Shown here: one piece after another, positions 1 through 5,104 of the stretch
Layout: every line of letters starts with the position of its first letter
Position numbering within the stretch: the stretch's first letter is position 1
From: Rubrivivax sp.
GTDB taxonomy: Bacteria; Pseudomonadota; Gammaproteobacteria; Burkholderiales; Burkholderiaceae_C
Reading direction: 5' to 3'
Assembly: GCA_027484885.1 (NCBI GenBank)
Contig: JAIXSD010000493.1
Coordinates: 1 to 8,383 of the forward strand
DNA: 8,383 bases
The notes under the pieces: generated by a model
The model's input: only the letters and a program-made list of their open reading frames with translations
The model's database searches: none
What the model was told of the DNA's origin: nothing
Translations under genes and position numbers: made by a program

Positions 1-114
1 CGATTTACCAACTACTTGCGGGCGGGCTAACAAATACGGCTAAAGCGTTGCGGCTCCGAGATGCCCCGGGCCGGCAACTGCCGGTGTCAGGGCTCTCGGA
101 GTTTTTCATTCATC
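1..114. other. Upstream region without a recognised gene
   Basis: The first 60 bases are less GC-rich than the rest of the window, which is compatible with a promoter region, but I find no convincing -35/-10 pair. A GGAG at 98-101 lies 13 bases before the ATG at 115, rather far for a ribosome binding site. An in-frame ATG at 61 would extend the next gene by 18 residues. I disfavour it because those codons have no clear ribosome binding site. Confidence 0.4.
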
Positions 115-624
115 ATGCATGGTCTCGCTTCTTTCGACCGTTGGCTGACCCGCCGCGCCGCCGGCCACCTCAGCGCCGCGCGCACAACGCAGCCCAGCCT
201 GCGCAACCTGGTGCCCGTCACCAGCCCCGCGCCTCAGCCCGCCACCCTCTCGTTCACCGCCCAGCCGGCACCAGTTGCTCAGCAACAGCAGCACTTGCTC
301 GGCCCCGCGGGCGAGCATCTGGCCACCTTGCCGCGCGGCGCCAGCGCGGCGCAGATCCTGCGTGCGGCCCTGGGCCTCAAGGCCGGTGACTGGTGCGGCG
401 TGCTGGCCGACGAAGGCCGCAGCCGTGGCCTGCTGCAGGCCTGGCGCCTGGCGCTGCTGCGCCAGCAGGGCGGGGCGCTGCAATGGCTCAGCGAGCCCTT
501 GCTTGCCCGCCCGGGCCAGCGCCCGGCGCAGCTCCAGCAAGCGGCCCAGCGCCTGGCGCTGCAAGCGCTCTGGCAGCAAGGCTATCGCTTGCGCGACGCG
601 GCGTTTTCACTCGACCTGCACTGA
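115..624 (+). CDS. Hypothetical protein, 169 aa
   Basis: I do not recognise this protein. The reading frame looks genuine: third codon positions are almost all G or C from 115 to the TGA at 622-624, and the overlapping minus-strand frame has no domain signature. The product starts MHGLASFDRWLTRR. A Pro/Ala/Gln-rich stretch including QQQQ follows (about residues 35-65), then a probably helical Ala/Leu/Gln-rich C-terminal half with GLKAGDWCGVLADEGRSRG near residues 90-110. There is no signal peptide or membrane segment, so it is probably cytoplasmic. An upstream in-frame ATG at 61 would give 187 residues. The ATG at 115 is preferred on composition, with a GGAG 13 bases upstream as weak support. 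The gap of 115 bases to the next gene suggests separate transcription. No function is proposed. Confidence 0.6.
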   Translation: MHGLASFDRWLTRRAAGHLSAARTTQPSLRNLVPVTSPAPQPATLSFTAQPAPVAQQQQHLLGPAGEHLATLPRGASAAQILRAALGLKAGDWCGVLADEGRSRGLLQAWRLALLRQQGGALQWLSEPLLARPGQRPAQLQQAAQRLALQALWQQGYRLRDAAFSLDLH

Positions 625-739
625 ACCACCGGGGCCGCACAAGCCCCCAGCTTGAAGCCTGCCACAGGCTGGCCGGCGCGCTGTTGCCGGCCCACAATCG
701 CCGGGCCGAACTGTCTCGGCCTTTGGAGATCGGGCCATC
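625..739 (+). promoter_or_regulatory. Intergenic region with a possible -10 box and RBS for the GH75-like gene
   Basis: CACAAT at 693-698 resembles a Burkholderiales -10 box, but no -35 is visible at the right distance. It sits in the loop of an inverted repeat (CGGCCC at 688-693 and GGGCCG at 702-707, partly overlapping the box). GGAG at 725-728 lies 11 bases before the ATG at 740 and is the likely ribosome binding site. This is weak evidence for independent transcription of the downstream gene. Confidence 0.25.
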
Positions 740-1720
740 ATGCGTGCATTCCGGATCGACAGCAGGACTTGGACGATAGCCCAGCGCCGCGTACTCGTCG
801 CCGCACTCACCGCCGCCCTTGCCGCGCCCGGCTGGACACAAGCCGCCGTCGACTGCGGCATGGCGCCCGCGTTTGAGCAAAAGGACGGCAATGCCAAGGG
901 CGGCCGCACCGCCGTCTGGGCCGATGCGCAGAACCAGGCGCTGATGTTCATCGACGGCCTCAACGTCAACACCGACGGCACCCGCCGCAGCTACAGCGTC
1001 AGCGATTTCTGGGGCGAACGGGTGGCGCTGAACAACCTCTGTAATGCCATGAGCGACGCCTGCGCCGGCCTGGACAAAGCCGGCCTTCAAGCGCGCCGCG
1101 AGCTGGTGCAGCAAGCGGCGGCCCAGGGCTGGCCGGCCGAGATGTGGGCGCGCAGCAAGCTCTCGGCCGACATCATCCCGCTCAAGAATGGCAAGCCTTG
1201 CCCCGAAGTCGATGGCTTTTTGGTCTCGGCCACGGCCTTGCGCAAGCCGGGTGTCAGCGATGCCTGTGATCTCACGGCCTACGCCGATGCGCTGGTGACG
1301 CCGGCTCTGGTGCTGCCCAAAGGCCCGAAGCGCGGCCAGGCTTCCGAGTTCGCGCAGCGCGGTGCCCGCATCGGCGATCTGGTGGTGGCGCTGCGGCGCG
1401 ATGCCATGAGCCCGGTGTACGCCGTGGTCGGTGATTCCGGCCCCTCGGACCAGCTCGGCGAAGGTTCGGTCGCCCTGAACGGCAAGCTGCTCGGCAAGAC
1501 CGAGCCGCCGGTCAACTACCAGGAGCTGCGCGGCAAGGGCGCCTTCAAGGGCAAGGCCTGGACCGTGCCTCCCACCCTGGTGCTGATCTTCCCGGGCAGC
1601 CGCAATGCCGCCGACCCCTGGCTGACGCCCGAGCGCATCGACGCCGCGGCACGCGAACGCTTCGAGGCCTGGGGCGGCGTGGCGCGCGCTCAGGCTTGCG
1701 CGGCGGTTTATCCGCGCTGA
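740..1720 (+). CDS. Secreted glycoside hydrolase family 75-like (chitosanase-like) protein
   Basis: This is a 326-residue protein with a long N-terminal signal: basic residues up to R17, hydrophobic 18-30, likely cut near A35/A36. The mature part resembles GH75 enzymes, which hydrolyse chitosan outside the cell. Two stretches support this. MFIDGLNVNTDGT (69-81) resembles the family's Asp-rich N-terminal motif. YAVVGDSGPSDQLGEGSVAL (227-246) has the GD...GEGS arrangement. By analogy with fungal GH75 chitosanases, D232 and E241 are candidate catalytic acids. Their spacing of nine residues looks shorter than I recall for the fungal enzymes. Six cysteines in the mature part (39, 101, 108, 154, 176, 320) could form periplasmic or extracellular disulfides. 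The Asp-Gly motif and GEGS are what I see; the family call is from memory of the family. An uncharacterised protein sharing only this fold is the alternative. Confidence 0.7.
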   Translation: MRAFRIDSRTWTIAQRRVLVAALTAALAAPGWTQAAVDCGMAPAFEQKDGNAKGGRTAVWADAQNQALMFIDGLNVNTDGTRRSYSVSDFWGERVALNNLCNAMSDACAGLDKAGLQARRELVQQAAAQGWPAEMWARSKLSADIIPLKNGKPCPEVDGFLVSATALRKPGVSDACDLTAYADALVTPALVLPKGPKRGQASEFAQRGARIGDLVVALRRDAMSPVYAVVGDSGPSDQLGEGSVALNGKLLGKTEPPVNYQELRGKGAFKGKAWTVPPTLVLIFPGSRNAADPWLTPERIDAAARERFEAWGGVARAQACAAVYPR

Positions 1721-1743
1721 CTGGCCTGGGTGCATCGCTGCTC

Positions 1744-1771
1744 GCCCGGGCCTGAACGGGCGGCCCCGGGC
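1744..1771 (+). other. GC-rich inverted repeat between the GH75-like and DUF2946 genes
   Basis: GCCCGGG at 1744-1750 pairs perfectly with CCCGGGC at 1765-1771 around a 14-base loop, 24 bases after the upstream stop codon. No T-run follows, so it is at best a weak or Rho-assisted transcription end. Confidence 0.3.
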
Positions 1772-1779
1772 GCTGCGCC

Positions 1780-1791
1780 TAAAATGGCGGC
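1780..1791 (+). promoter_or_regulatory. TAAAAT -10-like box directly before the DUF2946 start (possible leaderless mRNA)
   Basis: TAAAAT at 1780-1785 is followed by six bases (GGCGGC) and then the ATG at 1792. A transcript from this box would begin at or next to the start codon. No Shine-Dalgarno is present, which fits a leaderless start. No good -35 is seen, so this remains a suggestion. Confidence 0.35.
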
Positions 1792-2217
1792 ATGCGTTTT
1801 CGTTCCGCCAGCGCTCGACGAATGATCTCCTGGATGGCCTGCCTGGCGATCCTGCTGAGTGCGCTCGCCCCGACGCTGTCGCATGCCTTGGTGTCCCGCG
1901 AGGCCGGCGATGTCTGGGTGGAAATCTGCTCGGTCACCGGCGCCAAGCTGGTGCGCCTGGACACGGGCTCCGCCTCGGCTGTGGATTCACAGCAAACGGA
2001 CGCGCCGTCACCGCACGAGTCCACCCCGGTCCACACCTACAAGCATTGCCCTTACTGCGCCATCCACAGCGATGGCCTGGGCCTGCCGCCGGCCACCGTG
2101 GCCGAGCCGGCTTTGTTGAGCCTGGGGCATGCCGTCCCGGCGCTCTTTCTCCATGCGCCGCGAACCCTGTTCGCCTGGGCCAGTGCTCAGCCGCGCGCAC
2201 CCCCTCTGAACCCCTGA
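1792..2217 (+). CDS. DUF2946 family protein, exported, with HCPYC motif
   Basis: This is a 141-residue protein matching the DUF2946 pattern: an N-terminal hydrophobic segment (about 12-29) ending SHA at 30-32, then VWVEICSVTG (41-50), a Ser/Asp-rich linker and HTYKHCPYCAIH (81-92). C46, H81, H85, C86, C89 and H92 form a plausible metal-binding set. The N-terminus may be a cleaved signal or an anchor, placing the rest in the periplasm. The family has no established biochemical role that I know of. Members often lie beside TonB-dependent receptors and PepSY proteins, as here, so a metal-handling accessory role is inferred. It opens the uptake locus. A TAAAAT box six bases before the ATG, with no Shine-Dalgarno, suggests a leaderless transcript. 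A second hydrophobic stretch (about 105-122) is less clearly a membrane helix. Confidence 0.85.
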   Translation: MRFRSASARRMISWMACLAILLSALAPTLSHALVSREAGDVWVEICSVTGAKLVRLDTGSASAVDSQQTDAPSPHESTPVHTYKHCPYCAIHSDGLGLPPATVAEPALLSLGHAVPALFLHAPRTLFAWASAQPRAPPLNP

Positions 2218-2345
2218 CACCGCAGCCAGCCGGCCTGGGGCGACGCTGAAACGCGTTGCCGCTCTCGCCTTTTTGGGTCTTTGTGTCGCGCATCCGCCGT
2301 GGGCCTCTTCGCAGGTGCCGCGCGCGGCTGCGCTGGAGTGGTTCC

Positions 2346-2456
2346 ATGACTTCTTGGATCGCGCGCGTCCTGCGCGCCATGACGCATTTCAATATCGGGG
2401 CCGCCTTGGCCTGCATCGCCTACGGGCTTCTGCAGCTCAGCGGAGGCCAGCCATGA
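2346..2456 (+). CDS. Small single-span membrane protein, 36 aa
   Basis: This short ORF is too small for most gene finders but has good support. A GGAG at 2335-2338 lies seven bases before its ATG. It encodes a basic amphipathic start (MTSWIARVLRAMTH) followed by a hydrophobic segment (about residues 15-31, FNIGAALACIAYGLLQL) and a short polar tail. Its TGA overlaps the next ORF's ATG as ATGA at 2453-2456, a classic translational-coupling arrangement. By the positive-inside rule the N-terminus should be cytoplasmic. Its place between DUF2946 and the TonB receptor suggests an accessory role in metal uptake, but I recognise no family. An in-frame TTG at 2256 could give 66 residues; the added Arg-rich stretch looks non-coding. 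Confidence 0.55.
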   Translation: MTSWIARVLRAMTHFNIGAALACIAYGLLQLSGGQP

Positions 2457-2656
2457 ATGAGCTGCCAGCCGATGCCTATGCGCAAGAGCTGAGCGCGGCC
2501 TTGCGGGCCATGCTTGGCTTTGCCGTCGTGCTGCTCGCGGCTGCGGCCGCGGCCCTGACCTTGACCGGGGCGGCACGCCCCGAGCGCGGGCAGGCGCCCG
2601 CGTCCATCAGCGCACCCCAAGCCTGCCCCTGCAGCGCACCCAGCGGCTCTCGCTGA
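2453..2656 (+). CDS. Small membrane protein with C-terminal CPC motif, 67 aa
   Basis: The ATG at 2453 overlaps the previous stop (ATGA) and has a strong GGAGG at 2442-2446, six bases upstream. The product has an acidic/polar N-terminus (1-17), one long hydrophobic helix rich in Ala, Leu and Val (about 20-40), and a Pro/Ala/Ser-rich tail carrying ACPCS with C58 and C60. A Cys-Pro-Cys pair on a membrane-anchored tail could bind a metal, which would suit the neighbouring receptor and reductase, but that is an inference. I recognise no family. The stop codon runs directly into a GC hairpin and a pyrimidine tract before the receptor gene. Evidence for coding is the two aligned Shine-Dalgarno/start pairs, the coupling and the plausible helix. 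Confidence 0.55.
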   Translation: MNELPADAYAQELSAALRAMLGFAVVLLAAAAAALTLTGAARPERGQAPASISAPQACPCSAPSGSR

Positions 2657-2700
2657 GCCCGGTGGCCCGCGGGCGCGGCCCGCATGGGCTTCCCCTTTTT
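2656..2700 (+). terminator. Stem-loop followed by T-rich tract (terminator or attenuator)
   Basis: GCGGGC (2669-2674) and GCCCGC (2678-2683) form a six-pair stem with a three-base loop. Outside it AGCCC (2656-2660) pairs with GGGCT (2686-2690). TTCCCCTTTTT follows directly. This fits an intrinsic terminator after the small ORFs. Because the receptor gene starts only 50 bases further on, it could instead be a partial terminator or attenuator setting receptor expression. Confidence 0.5.
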
Positions 2701-2750
2701 GTCTTTCTTTCTTTTTCTCTCCCACTCCCTCTCTGTTTGTCTCTCTTCTC
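2689..2750 (+). promoter_or_regulatory. Polypyrimidine leader of the TonB-receptor gene, no Shine-Dalgarno
   Basis: Only four of the 62 bases before the receptor ATG are purines (2701, 2724, 2735, 2739), in a window that is otherwise GC-rich and mixed. There is no purine-rich ribosome binding site. A U/C-rich unstructured leader of this kind could recruit ribosomes through ribosomal protein S1. It includes a short CTTT repeat at about 2703-2714. Confidence 0.6.
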
Positions 2751-4937
2751 ATGCCTACTTTGAAACCGATTGCCCTGGCCGTTCTGGCCCTGTCGTCCAC
2801 CCTGTTCTGGGCCCACGATGCCCATGCGCAGACCACAGCGCCGGAAGCGCAGCAGCTGGGGCGCGTCAGCGTCAGCGGCGCGGCCGCCAGCCCGGCGCTC
2901 GAGGGCCCCAGCGGCAGCAGCTCGCGCCTGGCACTGAGCCTCAAGGAGACGCCGGCCAGCGTCACCGTGATCGACCGCGAGGCCATCGAGATGCGCGGCG
3001 CCAGCAACACGCAGGAGATCCTCAAAAGCGTGCCTGGCGTGGTCTTCTCTGACCCGCCGGGTTCGGCCGGCAGCGTGTTCTACCGCGGCTTTGGCTCGGG
3101 CTCGCTGGCCCAGCTCTACAACGGCATCAGCGTGCAGTACGACGCCATCGCCGCCCGCCCGGTGGACAGCTGGATCGTCGAGCGCGTGGAGGCGATCGGC
3201 GGCCCGTCCAGCTTCTTGAACGGCTCGGGCGCCGTGGGCGGCACGCTCAACGTCATCACCAAAACGGCCGACCGCAGCGGTGACATCAGCCGCCTCTACC
3301 TGGCCCAGGGCGACCGGGCCCAGGCGGCCGCCAGCCTGCAGCGCGATCTCAAGGCCTTGGGGGCCGAGGGTCAGGTCTTGCGGGTGGAGTTGAACCGCAG
3401 CGAGGGCGCCCTCTGGACCCAGGGCCGCGACCGCAGCGCCTGGCAGGCCGCCGCCTCCTGGCTGATGCCGCTGACTGCCAACATCACCCACACCCTGGCC
3501 CTGGAGCGCCAGCATGAGAAGGTGCTGCAGCCCTACTGGGGCACGCCCATGCTGCGCGCGGCCGACGGCACGGTCAGCGGCGCCTTCCGCCTGGACCCGG
3601 CCACCTTCGGCGTCAACTACAACGTGGTCGATGGCCGCTACGAGCAGGATGTCAGCTGGGCACGCTCCATGCTGGACTGGCGTTTGAGCGAGCAGACCGC
3701 GCTGCGCCACACCTTCTATCACTACGACGCGCTGCGCGACTACGACAACGTCGAGGTCTACAAATTCGTGCAGAACAACAGCCAGGTCGAGCGCTCCAGC
3801 GCCTTGCTGCAGCGCCACGACCAGCAGGTCTGGGGCAGCCGCATGGAGCTGAGCCACCGCAGCCAGATCGCCGGCCACCGCTCTGACTTTGCCGCCGGTT
3901 GGGACTGGAGCTACAACCGCCAGACCCGTTTCCCGCTCTCGGTCAACGGCCCGTTTGATGTCACCAGCCCCTACACGCCGCGCGACAGCTATTTCCTGCA
4001 GACCCCTGGCGTCAGCCGCGTCTACACGCCTGGCGCCACCAATCTGCTGCACACCGTGGCGGCCTTTGCCGAGAACCGCACAGAGCTGGGCGAGGGCTGG
4101 GCGCTGGTGAGCGCGCTGCGCCTGGACCGCATCAGCCTCGATGTGCGCAACCACCGCACGGTCACCGCCACCAACCCCGCCTTGTTCCAGACACGCTTCA
4201 AGCCGCTGACCGGCCGTCTGGGCCTGGTCAAGGATTTGTCCAAGGACTGGCAGGTCTATGCCCAGGCCAGCACCGCGGCCGATCCGCCGTCGGGCGTGCT
4301 GGCCACGGCCGGCTTCAATGCCTTGCGTGACTTCGAGCTCACACGGGGCCGCCAGTTCGAGCTGGGCAGCAAGCTCAGCTTCGACCAAGGCCGTGGCTGG
4401 GCCACGCTGGCGGTCTACGACATCACGCGCAAGAACCTGTCCATCACCGACCCCAACGACCGGACCAAGGTCATCCCCGTGGGCGCGCAAAGCAGCCAGG
4501 GCCTGGAGCTGAACGCGCGCTGGCGCGCCAGCAGCGACTGGACCCTGGCCGTCCAGGCCAGCTACACCCGTGCCCGCTTTGATCGCTTCGTCGAGACCGT
4601 GGGCACGACGCCGACCTCGCGCGCCGGCAATCGCCCGGCCAATGTGCCCGATGTGATCCTGGGCCTGAGCGCCGACTGGCGCGCAAATGCGGCCCTGACC
4701 CTGTCGCTGGACGGCCGCTATGTCGGCAAGCGCTACGCCAACACCGCCAACACGATCTGGGATGAGGCCTACTCCCTGCTGGGTCTGGGGGCTCAGCTGC
4801 ACCTCACGCCGCAGCTGACGGCGCGCCTGCGGGTCGACAACCTCACCGATCGCCGTTATGTCGCCAGCCTCGGCAGCGACTTGCCCTTCTTGGGCGCACC
4901 GCGCAGCCTGAGCGCTGCGCTGGACTGGCGCTTCTGA
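2751..4937 (+). CDS. TonB-dependent outer-membrane receptor, siderophore-receptor type
   Basis: This 728-residue protein has the usual length and architecture. A signal peptide covers 1-26 (cut after AHA). A TonB-box-like GRVSVSG lies at 37-43. The plug spans about 65-172, with ETPASVTVIDREAIEMRGA, the YRGFGSG motif (111-117) and the GPSSFLNGSGAVGGTLNVIT stretch (151-170). A 22-strand-type barrel from about 178 ends in the family's NLTDRRYVASLG region and a terminal Phe in SAALDWRF. It would import a metal chelate into the periplasm using TonB energy. The features match siderophore receptors. I see no cysteines in the plug and no Met-rich loops, so an OprC-like copper channel is less likely, but the substrate is unknown. 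The start at 2751 is preferred because it gives a clean signal peptide, although there is no Shine-Dalgarno. The PepSY reductase gene follows after 167 structured bases. Confidence 0.96.
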   Translation: MPTLKPIALAVLALSSTLFWAHDAHAQTTAPEAQQLGRVSVSGAAASPALEGPSGSSSRLALSLKETPASVTVIDREAIEMRGASNTQEILKSVPGVVFSDPPGSAGSVFYRGFGSGSLAQLYNGISVQYDAIAARPVDSWIVERVEAIGGPSSFLNGSGAVGGTLNVITKTADRSGDISRLYLAQGDRAQAAASLQRDLKALGAEGQVLRVELNRSEGALWTQGRDRSAWQAAASWLMPLTANITHTLALERQHEKVLQPYWGTPMLRAADGTVSGAFRLDPATFGVNYNVVDGRYEQDVSWARSMLDWRLSEQTALRHTFYHYDALRDYDNVEVYKFVQNNSQVERSSALLQRHDQQVWGSRMELSHRSQIAGHRSDFAAGWDWSYNRQTRFPLSVNGPFDVTSPYTPRDSYFLQTPGVSRVYTPGATNLLHTVAAFAENRTELGEGWALVSALRLDRISLDVRNHRTVTATNPALFQTRFKPLTGRLGLVKDLSKDWQVYAQASTAADPPSGVLATAGFNALRDFELTRGRQFELGSKLSFDQGRGWATLAVYDITRKNLSITDPNDRTKVIPVGAQSSQGLELNARWRASSDWTLAVQASYTRARFDRFVETVGTTPTSRAGNRPANVPDVILGLSADWRANAALTLSLDGRYVGKRYANTANTIWDEAYSLLGLGAQLHLTPQLTARLRVDNLTDRRYVASLGSDLPFLGAPRSLSAALDWRF

Positions 4938-4942
4938 AAACT

Positions 4943-5006
4943 GGGGCCCCTCGCCCCGGTGTCACCCGCTGAACGCGGACACACCGTGTCGGTCCCCCGA
5001 GGGGAC
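4943..5006 (+). other. Three consecutive stem-loops after the receptor gene
   Basis: Three stem-loops follow one another. Hairpin 1 is GGGGC (4943-4947) with GCCCC (4953-4957). Hairpin 2 is GTGT (4959-4962) with ACAC (4979-4982), and CCGC (4966-4969) with GCGG (4975-4978) inside it. Hairpin 3 is GTCCCC (4992-4997) with GGGGAC (5001-5006). None is followed by a T-run. They precede the stronger hairpin at 5008-5040. Confidence 0.45.
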
Positions 5007-5007
5007 A

Positions 5008-5043
5008 GAGGTGCCGGCGGCCCAGAGCCGCAGGCACCTCTTT
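5008..5043 (+). terminator. Strong stem-loop with short T-run between receptor and PepSY genes
   Basis: GAGGTGCC (5008-5015) pairs with GGCACCTC (5033-5040). After one G/A mismatch, GCGGC (5017-5021) pairs with GCCGC (5027-5031) around the loop CCAGA. TTT follows at 5041-5043. The stem is 13 pairs long and very stable, but the T-run is short, so it may stop transcription only partly or act as an mRNA-stabilising structure after the receptor cistron. Confidence 0.5.
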
Positions 5044-5045
5044 GA

Positions 5046-5104
5046 CGGGCCGGCTTGGGAGCGGCCCGGCGCTCGGCCCGCTGTAAAAGACCTGATGAAC
5101 TGAG
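5046..5104 (+). promoter_or_regulatory. Fifth stem-loop and possible -10 box before the PepSY gene
   Basis: CGGGCCG (5046-5052) pairs with CGGCCCG (5062-5068). TAAAAG at 5084-5089 resembles a -10 box 15 bases before the PepSY start, without a visible -35. The ribosome binding site is poor: only CTGAG precedes the ATG at 5105. Confidence 0.25.

Noticed and set aside
488..1735. 415-codon minus-strand open frame opposite the GH75-like gene
   Set aside because: Antisense shadow: His/Arg/Gly/Ala-rich, no signature and no start context, whereas the plus-strand product has a signal peptide and conserved motifs.
1934..2416. 160-codon minus-strand ORF opposite DUF2946 and the small ORFs
   Set aside because: Arg/Pro/Ala-rich shadow without a domain or ribosome binding site.
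2218..2750. Fur box controlling the receptor
   Set aside because: No AT-rich Fur-like inverted repeat is visible. The only AT-richer bits are the coding TTTCAATATC near 2386 and the pyrimidine tract.
2684..3052. ORF starting in the receptor leader with a signal-peptide-like start (MGFPFLSFFLFLSHSL)
   Set aside because: The hydrophobic start is only the translation of the polypyrimidine tract (Phe, Leu, Ser, Pro codons). It then runs out of frame through the receptor gene as Arg/Gln-rich sequence.
2607..4802. Very long minus-strand open frame (731 codons) opposite the TonB receptor
   Set aside because: It is the antisense shadow of a high-GC gene. The product is a Gly/Ala/Val/Gln/His-rich string with no domain, while the plus strand encodes a textbook receptor.
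5095..5103. Two-codon upstream ORF (ATG AAC TGA) just before the PepSY start
   Set aside because: Too short to interpret, and no Shine-Dalgarno is visible; chance is the simplest explanation.
4938..5104. Cobalamin or other known riboswitch before the PepSY gene
   Set aside because: The hairpins are there, but I see no B12-box-like or other recognised riboswitch core, and the region looks like tandem simple stem-loops.
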